A DNA stretch of 64,000 nucleotides from Alcaligenes endophyticus (lineage in GTDB: Bacteria; Pseudomonadota; Gammaproteobacteria; Burkholderiales; Burkholderiaceae_B): positions 310,001 through 374,000 of the forward strand of contig NZ_JAPKND010000003.1 in assembly GCF_026344035.1 (NCBI RefSeq). Direction: 5' to 3'. Within the stretch, counting starts at the first letter, position 1; each line of letters opens with the position of its first letter. Of this stretch, positions 43,567-54,000 are shown in pieces. The notes under the pieces were generated by a model. It did not search any database. It was not told the DNA's origin and saw only the letters and a list, made by a program, of their open reading frames with translations. The position numbers were made by a program, and so were the translations under genes.

Positions 43567-45000
43567 TTACAGTGCTTTCAACATATCTTCGATGACTTTT
43601 TTTGCATCGCCAAAGACCATCATGGTCTTATCCATATAAAAAAGCTCATTATCCAAGCCTGCATACCCTGCCGCCATAGAGCGCTTATTCACAATCACTG
43701 TGCGTGCCTTATAAGCCTCTAAGATTGGCATGCCTGCAATAGGAGAAGCGGGATCTTGCTTAGCGGCGGGGTTCACCACATCATTGGCCCCTAACACCAG
43801 CACCACGTCAGTCTGACCAAACTCACTATTAATGTCATCCATCTCAAACACCTGCTCATAAGGCATTTCCGCCTCTGCGAGCAACACGTTCATATGACCC
43901 GGCATGCGCCCAGCCACCGGATGAATGGCGTAACGTACCTGTACCCCCTGCGCATCAAGCTTATCCGTTAGCTCTTTTAATGCATGCTGCGCGCGTGCTA
44001 CGGCCAAACCGTAGCCCGGCACAATAATCACGGACTCCGCATTGCTCATCATAAACGCGGCATCTTCCGCACTACCTGCTTTAACAGGGCGGGCTTCTTG
44101 TTGTGCTGCGCCCGCGTCTTGTGTCGCGCTCGCACCAAAACCGCCTAGCAGCACATTAAAGAAGGAACGGTTCATCGCCTTACACATAATGTAAGACAGG
44201 ATAGCCCCTGACGACCCCACCAAGGAGCCAGCAATAATCAGCATGGCATTATTCAACGAGAATCCAATGCCCGCTGCCGCCCAACCCGAGTAGCTATTCA
44301 GCATGGACACCACCACGGGCATATCCGCGCCCCCGATGGGAATAATTAAGGTCACCCCTAATATAAACGCCAAAATAATTAAAATGGCAAACGCCCAATA
44401 ATGCTGGTTCAACGTAAAGGCAATCACGCAGATCAAAGCCAATATGCCTAACAACAAGTTCAGCATGTGCTGACCCGAGAAAACAACCGGAGCGCCTTGA
44501 AACAAGCGGAATTTATACTTGCCCGAGAGCTTACCAAAAGCCACCACAGAGCCTGAAAATGTCACCGCACCCACCAGCGTGCCTAACGCTAACTCCAACC
44601 GGTTACCTGTGGGAATAAGACCTGCCAGCGCACCCAGACCAAAGGCTTGCGGCTCCAGCACAATCGCAATCGCAATGGCCACTGCAGCCAAACCCACCAT
44701 GCTATGCATAAACGCAACCAGCTCTGGCATTTTGGTCATCTGCACGCGCTTGGCCATCACAGTACCCAACGCTCCCCCCAGAACCAATCCGGCTAGCACC
44801 CGCGTTACCCCCAAAGCCGCCTGTTCCGCTTGCGCCAAGCTCCAAATCAAAGCTAGCGTGGTACCGACAGCCAGAGCCATACCCAACATGCCAAATGCAT
44901 TCCCCTGACGCGAGCTAGCAGGATGCGACAGACCTTTTAATGCCTGAATAAAGCAAACTGAGGCCAGCAAATACAACAACGTGACCAAATTCATGGACAT
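43567..45000 (-). CDS. pntB: NAD(P) transhydrogenase beta subunit
   Basis: A 477-residue inner-membrane protein of the proton-pumping transhydrogenase, which makes NADPH from NADH using the proton gradient. About nine helices occupy residues 1-290 (ALAGLIPTGNRLELALGTLVGAVTFSGS is typical), followed by the cytoplasmic NADP(H) domain (about 305-477) with VIVPGYGLAVARAQHALKEL, HPVAGRMPGHMNVLLAEA, LGANDVVNPAA and VNKRSMAAGYAG. The start overlaps the last base of the pntAA2 stop (TAATG). Third gene of the three-gene pnt operon. Confidence 0.95.
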   Translation of the reverse strand: MSMNLVTLLYLLASVCFIQALKGLSHPASSRQGNAFGMLGMALAVGTTLALIWSLAQAEQAALGVTRVLAGLVLGGALGTVMAKRVQMTKMPELVAFMHSMVGLAAVAIAIAIVLEPQAFGLGALAGLIPTGNRLELALGTLVGAVTFSGSVVAFGKLSGKYKFRLFQGAPVVFSGQHMLNLLLGILALICVIAFTLNQHYWAFAILIILAFILGVTLIIPIGGADMPVVVSMLNSYSGWAAAGIGFSLNNAMLIIAGSLVGSSGAILSYIMCKAMNRSFFNVLLGGFGASATQDAGAAQQEARPVKAGSAEDAAFMMSNAESVIIVPGYGLAVARAQHALKELTDKLDAQGVQVRYAIHPVAGRMPGHMNVLLAEAEMPYEQVFEMDDINSEFGQTDVVLVLGANDVVNPAAKQDPASPIAGMPILEAYKARTVIVNKRSMAAGYAGLDNELFYMDKTMMVFGDAKKVIEDMLKAL

Positions 45001-45320
45001 TAGTGTGCTCCCTTATCAGTACCGGCTTTAGGCGTTTTTTTCTTAAACATCTCCAGCATGCGGCGCGTCACTAAAAAGCCACCAAATACATTCACCGCGG
45101 CCAAGGCGGTTGCCAAAATCCCCATCGCCTGGGCCCAAGTTCCTTCGGTCAAGGCGGCAGCCAACATGGCTCCTACAATAACAATGGCTGAAATGGCATT
45201 CGTCACCGCCATGAGCGGAGTATGCAGTGCGGGGGTCACATTCCACACCACGTGATACCCCACATAGATCGCCAAAACAAAAATAATCAAATTAATGATT
45301 AAGGGAGATACCATATCCAT
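45000..45320 (-). CDS. pntAA2: NAD(P) transhydrogenase alpha-2 (membrane) subunit
   Basis: A 106-residue membrane protein corresponding to the C-terminal hydrophobic part of E. coli PntA, here encoded separately, as in many Burkholderiales and alphaproteobacteria. Three helices: INLIIFVLAIYVGYHVVW, LMAVTNAISAIVIVGAMLAA and MGILATALAAVNVFGGFLV, followed by VTRRMLEMFKKK. The ATG at 45320 has GGAGGAG six bases upstream and is better than the TTG at 45326. It lies between pntA and pntB with almost no spacing. Confidence 0.93.
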   Translation of the reverse strand: MDMVSPLIINLIIFVLAIYVGYHVVWNVTPALHTPLMAVTNAISAIVIVGAMLAAALTEGTWAQAMGILATALAAVNVFGGFLVTRRMLEMFKKKTPKAGTDKGAH

Positions 45321-45332
45321 GCTCAACTCCTC

Positions 45333-46454
45333 CTAAGCGCCACGGCTAGCCGGGAATAGCCTCTTGGCATCCCGACACACCAAACTAGCCTGCACGATGT
45401 CATCTGCCTCAGGAATGTGCAGTTGCGGTCCATCTTGGGCCACCAACAAACCCACGAACTGGCGTACATTGCGCGCATATAACGCCGACGCATCGGCAGC
45501 CACCTGTGACGCAAAGTTCAATTCGCCCACAATCGTCACACCATGACGCACCACCGTTTGACCCGGTTCAGTCAAGGCACAATTCCCCCCTCGCGACGCA
45601 GCAAGATCGACCACCACAGAGCCGGCACGCATTTTTTGCACCACCTCGGCAGCGATTAAGCTCGGTGCCGGTCGCCCTGGTATCAGCGCCGTGCTGATCA
45701 GCACATCGGCTTGTGCACAACGCTGGGCAACCACTTCGGCCTGACGTGCCAGCCAAGAGGCAGGCATTGCTCCCGCATACCCTCCTTTGCCTTCAGCCGC
45801 TACGCGCTCCTCTTCGGTCTCGTAAGGCACGTCAATGAACTTAGCCCCCAAAGACTCGATCTGTTCCCGCGCAGCAGGACGCACATCAGACGCTTCTACG
45901 ACTGCACCCAAACGTCTAGCCGTAGCAATCGCTTGTAAGCCCGCCACCCCAGCACCCAATACCACTACCCGAGCCGCTTTGACTGTGCCAGCTGCCGTCA
46001 TCATCATGGGGAAGAAACGCGGATATAAACTGGCGGCACGCAATACCGCCGCATAACCGGAAATGTTGGCCTGCGACGACAGCACATCCATGCTCTGCGC
46101 ACGCGTGGTACGCGGAATCAACTCCAAGGAAAAAGCCGTCACGCCGGTTTGTGTTAGCGTTTCAAGAGCGTCCGTCTCATAGGGATCTAACAGACCTACC
46201 ACCACGTGACCTGATTGGAGACGCGCCAGATCTACATCCTGTCTAGCCATGGGCAATAACAGCTCAGCCTGATAAGGGTCTCCTAGTTGAGCGCCCGCTT
46301 GGACATACTGCTCATCGGAGTAGTCAGCCCGCTCACCCGCCCCCGGCTCAATAATGCAGACATGGCCCGCTTGAATATATTGCTGCGCTACTTCTGGCGT
46401 CATCGAAACACGACGCTCACCCGCTGTCTGGGTACCAATTACCCCCAACCTCAT
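45333..46454 (-). CDS. pntA: NAD(P) transhydrogenase alpha-1 (NAD-binding) subunit
   Basis: A 373-residue cytoplasmic subunit with the NAD(H) domain of transhydrogenase. It resembles alanine dehydrogenase: RLGVIGTQTAGERRVSMTPEVAQQY at the N-terminus, then the second Rossmann unit ARVVVLGAGVAGLQAIATARRLGAVVEASDVRP, GYAGAMPASWLARQAEVV, ADVLISTALIPGRPAP and VVVDLAASRGGNCALTEPG. The ATG at 46454 follows a strong GGAGGAGGG site. First gene of pntA-pntAA2-pntB. Confidence 0.94.
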   Translation of the reverse strand: MRLGVIGTQTAGERRVSMTPEVAQQYIQAGHVCIIEPGAGERADYSDEQYVQAGAQLGDPYQAELLLPMARQDVDLARLQSGHVVVGLLDPYETDALETLTQTGVTAFSLELIPRTTRAQSMDVLSSQANISGYAAVLRAASLYPRFFPMMMTAAGTVKAARVVVLGAGVAGLQAIATARRLGAVVEASDVRPAAREQIESLGAKFIDVPYETEEERVAAEGKGGYAGAMPASWLARQAEVVAQRCAQADVLISTALIPGRPAPSLIAAEVVQKMRAGSVVVDLAASRGGNCALTEPGQTVVRHGVTIVGELNFASQVAADASALYARNVRQFVGLLVAQDGPQLHIPEADDIVQASLVCRDAKRLFPASRGA

Positions 46455-46766
46455 GATGCCCTCCTCCTTCGCGTAAGGCTAATGTGCAGTTTTTACGTGC
46501 AAGCACGCACCTGCTTTTTCTATGTAATCTTGACACTTTGACTTGGTATGCTACTAAAGTACTACTAGGACTTACCCCAAAACCAAACAAAACTTTTATC
46601 TTCTATCTTTTAAAAATCTATTCCACGAGCAAGCGAACACTGACCTCAACACCCAAGATATCAGCTAGGTAAAGGCTCTAACAGGCCGCTCCCACTCAGA
46701 AAATAGACATATTCAGGCTGCGCTACGCAATATATACTTGAATCTTGTCCACTCTCCTGTATCCCC
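46455..46766. other. Intergenic region between pntA and a small exported gene
   Basis: 312 bases between divergent genes. It holds the pntA ribosome-binding site on the minus strand. AT-rich in the middle. I looked for promoters, hairpins and riboswitches (including a manganese-type leader for the TerC gene) and can support none. Confidence 0.5.
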
Positions 46767-47117
46767 ATGCATCGCTGGCTCGCCCTGCTTTTGTTGTTTA
46801 TTTTTCCTTTTCAAAGTTTCAGCGCCCAAGCACAGCTGCCCGCTCCTACTGTGCAAATTGTGCTGTCCGTTGATTCCGCCACCGATACCTATGCCGATAC
46901 GGAACAGAAGCTAATTCAGCAAGCCCTCAACGAATTTCTCGATCACTGCGAAGCGCCTCCGGGCGTATGTTTACAACACTACCGTCAGGCGATCAAACGG
47001 CTGTCGAGCTCCCACCCCAGCCAAGTACTACCCTATCAGCACCTGCCGGAGCGCCGACCACCCAAGAATCGTGCCCCCACCCCGCAACATGTAACTACAA
47101 CTTACTTTTATAGTTAA
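46767..47117 (+). CDS. Small exported protein of unknown function
   Basis: A 116-residue product with a signal peptide (MHRWLALLLLFIFPFQSFSAQA). The mature part (about 94 residues) has an acidic region (SVDSATDTYADTEQ), a helix with two cysteines (DHCEAPPGVCLQHYRQAI) that could form a disulfide, and a Pro/Arg-rich tail ending YFYS. No family recognised. It begins 43 bases before the TerC-type gene on the same strand, so the two may be co-expressed. No clear ribosome-binding site, so the gene call is moderate. Confidence 0.55.
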   Translation: MHRWLALLLLFIFPFQSFSAQAQLPAPTVQIVLSVDSATDTYADTEQKLIQQALNEFLDHCEAPPGVCLQHYRQAIKRLSSSHPSQVLPYQHLPERRPPKNRAPTPQHVTTTYFYS

Positions 47118-47159
47118 ACGCCACTACACTTTAGGCGTCTCTATTTACAGGCACACAAC

Positions 47160-48734
47160 ATGGAATGGCTAATGGATCCAGGCATCTGGATCGGTCTGAT
47201 TACCTTGGTTGTACTCGAGATCGTACTCGGGATAGACAATCTCATTTTTATTGCAATCCTGGCTGAAAAGCTCCCGCCCCATCAGCGCGATCGTGCGCGC
47301 TTGGTCGGGCTTTCTTTAGCATTAATCATGCGCCTCGGATTGCTCAGTTTGGTTTCTTGGCTGGTGCAGTTAACCGCACCGCTGTTCTATCTGTTTGAAC
47401 ACCCTTTCTCTGGCCGTGATCTCATCCTGCTGTCAGGAGGCTTGTTCCTCCTGTTTAAAGCAACCACCGAGCTCCATGAGCGACTAGAAGGCAGCCCTCA
47501 ACACGCAGGCGGCTCACGTGTCTATGCCAGCTTTGGGGTGGTCATTGCCCAAATCGTCGTCTTAGATGCTGTTTTTTCCTTAGATGCTGTGATCACTGCG
47601 GTGGGCATGGTAGATCAATTGCCCGTTATGATGGCGGCAGTTGTGATCTCAATTGCTTTGATGATCTGGGCCTCCAAACCGTTGACCAACTTCGTTAACG
47701 AACACCCCACCGTCGTGGTGCTTTGCCTAAGCTTTTTACTCATGATCGGCCTTACGCTCACGGCGGAAGGCTTGGGCTTTTTGATTCCAAAAGGCTATTT
47801 GTACGCGGCCATTGGTTTTTCCATACTCATCGAGTTTTTTAATCAAATTGCCAAACGCAGCGTGGCTCGTAACGAAGCGCGCTTACCAATGCGCGAACGA
47901 ACAGCAGAAGCCGTATTGCGTATGTTAGGCCATAAACAAAATGGCTATACCAGCAACGACAACAACCTAGAAACCGAAATGCTAGGCGAGGATCAAGGCT
48001 TTAGAGCCGAAGAGCGTAATATGGTCAGTGGCGTACTGAGCTTGGCCGAGCGCCCTATACGCTCACTCATGACGCCCCGCAAAGAAATTACATGGATAAA
48101 CCTGCGCGATGAGCTCAGTGACATTCAACTCTTGCTGCGCCATACCCCGCATAGCTTCCTTCCCGTCTGTGATGGCCAGCTAGACCAAATTGTCGGTGTT
48201 GCCCGATCTAAGGACCTGCTCGCCGATTTACCGCAGTACCCCGGAATACGCAACTGGCCCGATCTGCGCGCCCCTATATTCGTACACGAATACACCGACG
48301 TGCTCAACACCATCGCCACCCTTAAGCAATCTAACGGTCAGTTTGTGCTGGTAGCCGATGAGTATGGAGCCATCGAAGGCCTGCTCACTCCCATTGATAT
48401 CCTAGAGGCGATTGCTGGCGAGTTCCCCGACGAGGATGAGCAACCCACTATTCAACAAATCGATACGCATGTGTGGAATGTGGACGGTGGTACCGACCTG
48501 CTTATGCTTGCCCAAGCCTTGGGGGTACCTGACCTAGATAGTCGTGACCAATCGTTCAGCACCGTAGCGGGTTTTCTATTGGAACGCTTAGACTCTTTGC
48601 CCAAAGTGGGCGACACCGTCCATGCTGATGGCTTATTGTTTGAGATCACCGAGGTCGAACAACGTCGCATAGCCTGGGTACGTGTCACTCGTTTAGACAA
48701 CAATACGGAGCAGTACGAAAACACCGAATCATAG
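47160..48734 (+). CDS. TerC-family membrane protein with CBS pair and CorC/HlyC domain
   Basis: A 524-residue protein like E. coli YegH/YoaE. The N-terminal TerC domain (about 1-235) has seven hydrophobic helices with the acidic metal-type motifs [20 protein letters not shown] and [18 protein letters not shown]. Then come a CBS-domain pair (about 295-425; [39 protein letters not shown]) and a C-terminal CorC/HlyC domain (about 440-515; [25 protein letters not shown]). TerC relatives export Mn2+ or support metalation of exported proteins; the substrate here is unknown. It is preceded by a small exported protein gene. Confidence 0.9.
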   Translation: MEWLMDPGIWIGLITLVVLEIVLGIDNLIFIAILAEKLPPHQRDRARLVGLSLALIMRLGLLSLVSWLVQLTAPLFYLFEHPFSGRDLILLSGGLFLLFKATTELHERLEGSPQHAGGSRVYASFGVVIAQIVVLDAVFSLDAVITAVGMVDQLPVMMAAVVISIALMIWASKPLTNFVNEHPTVVVLCLSFLLMIGLTLTAEGLGFLIPKGYLYAAIGFSILIEFFNQIAKRSVARNEARLPMRERTAEAVLRMLGHKQNGYTSNDNNLETEMLGEDQGFRAEERNMVSGVLSLAERPIRSLMTPRKEITWINLRDELSDIQLLLRHTPHSFLPVCDGQLDQIVGVARSKDLLADLPQYPGIRNWPDLRAPIFVHEYTDVLNTIATLKQSNGQFVLVADEYGAIEGLLTPIDILEAIAGEFPDEDEQPTIQQIDTHVWNVDGGTDLLMLAQALGVPDLDSRDQSFSTVAGFLLERLDSLPKVGDTVHADGLLFEITEVEQRRIAWVRVTRLDNNTEQYENTES

Positions 48735-48949
48735 CCATCCAGCTTTTTTAAGCGCGCGCACAACAGTCTGTTGACCTTACGTGCGCGCTCACTGATTCTC
48801 AGCCTACTTCAGATAACAGCCTCTAACTTCTCAGCAAGATAAGCCAATAGCCTCCTAAGTACCAACGTCTAGTATCGCTTACGCAACATCATACTCCTGT
48901 AATTTTGAAGCTTCATACTTCAGCCAGTTTCATTCAACCAGGAGCAAGC

Positions 48950-50986
48950 ATGTCCAATCATGACCTTATCGACAGCGAAGACATTCCCTGCAATCTGACG
49001 CAGAACACACATTTCCAAGAAATTGTGGAGCAAGCCCAAAAGCGTCGCGGCTTCATCAAAAAAGGCCTAGGTCTGTCTGCGGCCATGTTTCTGGCCGGCC
49101 CGCTAGCTGCCTGTAGCGGCGGCACGGACACCGGAAGCGGAAAAAAAGAGCAGGACGGCAAAGATAAAGAAGACGACAAAGGCAAGGACAAAGAACCTAC
49201 CGCAGCATTGCTAGGATTCGAGGGCATTAAGTTCAGTACCGCAGACTCTGTCGTAGTTCCCGCCGGCTATACTGCCAGCGTCATGGCTCCATGGGGCACA
49301 CCGCTAGTAAGCGGAGCCCCAGCATGGCGTGGCGATGGCTCTGAAAGCGCCGCCGATCAAGCAAAACAAGTGGGCGAGAACCACGACGGCATTCACTTTT
49401 TCCCCCTAGATGGCGAGAAAGGCGGTGGAAGCAATAACGAGGAAGGCCTGCTCGTTATGAACCACGAATACTGCACCACAACAAAACTGGCTGACAAAAG
49501 CCCAGCATACCAATTTCTATTCGGTGCAGATGCCTCGAACACCAACCCCTGGAGCGAAGAAAAAGCCCATAAAGCCATGAATGCGCATGGTGTATCAGTC
49601 ATGCACATCAAACGCAATGCTCAAGGCAAATGGGATATTGTCAAAGACTCCAAATTCAATCGCCGCATCACGGCGCAAACTGAAATGGAATTAACAGGGC
49701 CCGTAGCCGGTGATGTTCTCGTGCGCACAAACGCTGACCCCAGCGGCCGTCAAGTATTTGGCACCATCAATAACTGCGGCAATGGTTGGACCCCATGGGG
49801 CACGTACCTCACCTGTGAAGAGAACTTTAATAACTATTTTGGTACCAAAGCAGACGACGATCAACGCACCGCCGAACAAAAACGCTATGGTCTTTCAGCC
49901 AAGGGCACCAGCTATCGCTGGGAAGAAGTCATTGATCGCTTTGACTATGTCAAAGAGCCTAACGAATCCAACCGTTTTGGCTGGATTGTAGAAATTGATC
50001 CTTTCAATCCGGACTCCATGCCCAAAAAGCGCACGGCCTTAGGGCGCATCAAGCACGAAAACGCTGCCTATCGCCTCGCTGAAGATGGCCGTATCGTTGT
50101 CTACAGCGGAGATGATCAAGCCAACGATTACATCTATAAGTTTGTCTCCGATGGCAAATTTGTTCAAGGTGGCGACAACAGCAAACTGCTCGATAGCGGC
50201 AAGTTATATGTAGCGAAGTTCAACAACGATAAAGCCTCGGAAGGCTTTTTGGGTAAAGGCGAATGGCTCTTGCTAGACCGCGATGCCAACCCCTTGCTAG
50301 CCGCCGATCCGCGTTTTGTTAATCAAGCATCGGTATTGGTTTATACCCGCTTAGCGGCCGACGTAGTAGGCGCTACCAAAATGGACCGCCCTGAGTGGGT
50401 AGCCGTACATCCCACCAACGGGGATGTCTACGTCACGCTGACAAATAACAGCAGCCGCACGGAAGGCGACGAAGGCCCGAACCCACGCCCACAAAACCGT
50501 TATGGTCAGATTGTGAGCTGGCGTGAAACCGGCGGCGATGCCACGGCCACAACCTTCGAGTGGGACCTGTTTGTATTGGCGGGCAACCCTAACGTGTACG
50601 GTAAGGACGACCCACGCTCGGGCTCATCCAACATCACCAAGGAAAACACCTTTAACAGCCCAGACGGCTTGGGTTTCGATAAGTTTGGTCGTTTATGGAT
50701 TCAATCGGATGGTGCTTACAGCAACACTGGGGATTACGAAGGCCAAGGTAATAACCAGATGCTGTGTGCCGACCCGAACACCAAAGAAATCCGTCGCTTC
50801 TTGGTAGGGCCAAAGTCGTGTGAAGTCACCGGTATTGCCTTCACACCTGACAGCAAAACCATGTTTATCAACATTCAACACCCGGGCGAGGCCGGCGACA
50901 GCCAATGGCCTGATATGAATGGCGGGATTCCACGCTCTGCTACCGTCGTTATCACTAAAAACGATGGTGGCGTTATTGGTAGCTAA
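48950..50986 (+). CDS. phoX: PhoX-family alkaline phosphatase, Tat-exported, probably lipid-anchored
   Basis: A 678-residue protein of the PhoX family (Ca2+/Fe3+ alkaline phosphatases and relatives). The N-terminal Tat signal is KRRGFIKKGLGLSAAMFLAGP, ending in a lipobox-like GPLAAC; a Gly/Lys/Asp/Glu-rich tether of about 30 residues follows. The beta-propeller body has NHDGIHFFPL, LLVMNHEYC, NNCGNGWTPWGTYLTCEEN, EIDPFNPDSMPKKRTALGRIKHENA, VYSGDDQANDYIYKF, RPEWVAVHP and SPDGLGFDKFGRLWIQSDG, typical of PhoX. The ATG at 48950 has AGGAG five bases upstream. No pho box was found in the 215 bases upstream. Single-gene unit with a strong terminator. Confidence 0.9.
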   Translation: MSNHDLIDSEDIPCNLTQNTHFQEIVEQAQKRRGFIKKGLGLSAAMFLAGPLAACSGGTDTGSGKKEQDGKDKEDDKGKDKEPTAALLGFEGIKFSTADSVVVPAGYTASVMAPWGTPLVSGAPAWRGDGSESAADQAKQVGENHDGIHFFPLDGEKGGGSNNEEGLLVMNHEYCTTTKLADKSPAYQFLFGADASNTNPWSEEKAHKAMNAHGVSVMHIKRNAQGKWDIVKDSKFNRRITAQTEMELTGPVAGDVLVRTNADPSGRQVFGTINNCGNGWTPWGTYLTCEENFNNYFGTKADDDQRTAEQKRYGLSAKGTSYRWEEVIDRFDYVKEPNESNRFGWIVEIDPFNPDSMPKKRTALGRIKHENAAYRLAEDGRIVVYSGDDQANDYIYKFVSDGKFVQGGDNSKLLDSGKLYVAKFNNDKASEGFLGKGEWLLLDRDANPLLAADPRFVNQASVLVYTRLAADVVGATKMDRPEWVAVHPTNGDVYVTLTNNSSRTEGDEGPNPRPQNRYGQIVSWRETGGDATATTFEWDLFVLAGNPNVYGKDDPRSGSSNITKENTFNSPDGLGFDKFGRLWIQSDGAYSNTGDYEGQGNNQMLCADPNTKEIRRFLVGPKSCEVTGIAFTPDSKTMFINIQHPGEAGDSQWPDMNGGIPRSATVVITKNDGGVIGS

Positions 50987-51001
50987 ACCCTAACTGCCAT
51001 C

Positions 51002-51035
51002 AATAGGCTGAGCCTTGGGCTCAGCCTATTTTTTT
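51002..51035 (+). terminator. Rho-independent terminator of phoX
   Basis: AATAGGCTGAGC (51002-51013) pairs perfectly with GCTCAGCCTATT (51019-51030), followed by a run of T. It lies between convergent genes; on the minus strand no long T tract follows, so it mainly serves phoX. Confidence 0.93.
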
Positions 51036-51046
51036 GCTTCGCCTGA

Positions 51047-54000
51047 TTAAGGCCCACCAAATGCTTCCTTGGATGTTTTACCAAAGCCACTTTGATGCAA
51101 TAAGCTACGCTCAATAAAGCGGCTCAATTGACTGCGGAACTCTAGGAGCTCCCGCAATTGATAATACACATCGGGAAACTTCATGCTTAACCAGGCATAC
51201 AAGCTAATTTGCTTGCTCAGCATTTCCGCATCTTCCAAGCGTGCAGGGCTGGACGCTTTCATCCAGGATGGCACTGCTGGCATCGGCATCTCATGACGCT
51301 CTACATAGGCACGTAGACAACGCTTGTAATAATCCAGCTCATGGTCTTTATCTACCGAGACGGGAGCGCAAGCAAAACTAAACTTCTCGGTTAACGATAA
51401 TTGCCCAGCTAATCTGTCCACCCAAAAACCCAACTCTATCGTGTCTTTCAAGCCTGCAGTTTGGAACAAGGGGTTATCCGAAGCCACCTTATTGGCAAAA
51501 TACTGCAATAACACGCCGATACTCTGGGTGTTTAACAAGTCGGCCAAGGCCAAAATATGAGCTTGCGCAGGGGCAATGGGCAAACGTAAACTCACTTCCT
51601 GCAAAGGCTCATCTAGCATCTGCCGTATATGATTTAAATCGGCTTGATCCATTGCCCCAACATAACCTTTAGGATAAAGCCCGTAACGCCCCGCGCGCCC
51701 GGCTATTTGGCGCACTTCGGTCGCATTCAAAGGCCGCATTCGACGCCCGTCGAATTTCCATGCAGTAGAAAACACAACTCGCCGTATAGGCAAATTCAAC
51801 CCCATACCAATAGCATCGGTTGCTACGAGGACATCTGCCTCACCACTAGCAAAACGCTCGGACTCGGTGCGCCGTACTTCGGGCGCTAAGGCGCCATAAA
51901 TACTAGCCACACTTAAGCCTTGTGCACGGTAACGGGCACTGAGCGTTAAAACATCCTTGCGCGTAAAAGCAATCACCGCATCGCCTTTAGCCACACCTGC
52001 TGCTTCTTTCTGACGTTGTCGACGGCCACCTTGAGCCACAGGCGCATCCCGCTTTAACCGCGGAGCCTGCACCACCTGCGACATCACCTCCAGCGGCGTT
52101 TTGCGCTGGGTATACTCAAGCTCATAGCTTTCCTCCAAGCCCTTAACCACTCGTAGGCAAGGGTCCAGAACTGACTGGTCGCCGCAAACAAATAAAGTAC
52201 GCGCAGGCATACCCACTAAGGCTGCCGTCCATGCCCAACCACGCTGTTCATCGGCAAGCATCTGCACTTCATCTAACACAGCCACCCGCACTTCCATGGT
52301 GGGGTCCATCATTTCTACTGTGCACGCCGTGTGCTGCGCTCCGGGCACCATGACTCGTTCCTCGCCCGTTAACAGGTTGCAAGGAATTCCCGCCTCGGTC
52401 AGCCTGTCGCGCACTTCCATCGCCAATAAACGTAAAGGCGCCAGGTACACGCCCGAGCGCGCCTCCATCAAGGCCTGTAAAGCTTCATACGTTTTACCCG
52501 AGTTGGTGGGGCCTAAGCGGAATACGACATGTCGTCGTATAGCCCTAGCTAAGGTGAATGTTTGAGGATAATCGCCCAAACGCAGCATATCTTGCGCGCG
52601 CTGCTGCTCCACTTGATCCAAAATACGGCGTACCGGCCCATGGCGCAAGTAAGCCTCCAAATTGCCCGCCTGAATAGCGTCTTGGCTGATACCGTCTTCT
52701 AGCACCTGGCGTAAGGCCTGCTGCAAATCGCGGTAGGCCTGGGCCGATACCATGGGCCGCTGAGTACTTAAAAAACCTTCCACGGTATCTTGCAACAAGC
52801 TGATCAAGCGTGTTTGCGCAGCAGCACCAAACGCCACCTCCAAACGCCCAGGCAAACGTTCTTGATCAGCCAAGGTACGCGGCAAGGGTAGGGCTACAGA
52901 CATTTGTACATTTGCCCGCCATTCTGGCCTATCTATATCAGCAATATAAATAGGTAAGAACACATCTTTTAACCAGCGCAAGCGCGTGGGGTCATCGGGA
53001 TCTGGCTCGTGGTGGCAACTGAACTGCTGCTCCATGCGCTCGAGCACCTGCGCTTGCAGCCATTGGGCACGCGCTCGATCTACACTACGCTGATAAGCAT
53101 TACGCTGACGAGCATTCATGCCCGCCATATCCTTCGTGCGCCACGAGTCAATCAACTCCGGAGTTAGGGCGGCTAGCTGTGAAGGATGATGCATCAGGGC
53201 AGCCCCTCCCTTTTTGGCTCGGCCACGCTCTACACGAACCACGGGCAGACGTTTATCCGCTATCCAGGCCTCATACTCACTGCGCGTTATGCCCAGCAAA
53301 GCCATTGTTGCCTCAGATCCTATGCAGGCTTGTTCCCACTCCCAGCGTTCAGCACGCTCGGCTTTCAACTGAGCTTCACGCTCGGACTGCAAGCGTTGTA
53401 ATTGACGATAAGCCGTGTCAGTCAAGCAATACAGGTCACGCAATACGGCAGCACTGGCGCCGCGCCCGTGCACCGTCATAAAGTCGCGGGCTCCTGCTCC
53501 TGACTGCAGGGCGGTAAATAACGTTTCAGGAAAGTGATCCTCGCCCACCCCCGCCTGCACAAACATCTGTTCTAACCGAGCGCGCGCCTGCGCCAGTTGA
53601 TCCGCTTGTTGTGCGCGCTCACGCTCTAGGGCCTGCTCGCGTTCGCGGCGCGCCTGAGCCTGCTCCTGCTCGCGTCGTCGCTCGCGTTCAAACTCTTCTT
53701 GCCATTGCCAACGATAAGCACCTACTAAAGGATGAGCCTGCCACGCAATCGCAATGGCCATTAAGCGTTCGCGCTGCTCAGAGACTGTCCAAGGCGCACT
53801 GGGCATGATTTCCTGTGACCCTATACCGGCGGCCAACGCCTTACGCCAGTGCTCTAAGCCAACGTGCGCCTGAACAAACTCAGCCTCGGTACAGGCAGCG
53901 CGACTCATGGTGATTAGTAGCTGCAGACACTCACATACGGCTTGTGGAGCACCGCGGCTTTGTAAATGTGCCACAAACCCTGCTTGGTTTAACTCGTACT

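Noticed and set aside
48754-48788. GC-rich dyad GCGCGCAC/GTGCGCGC as a terminator after the TerC gene
   Set aside because: The pairing is real but no T run follows on either strand and the loop is long; too weak to call as a terminator.
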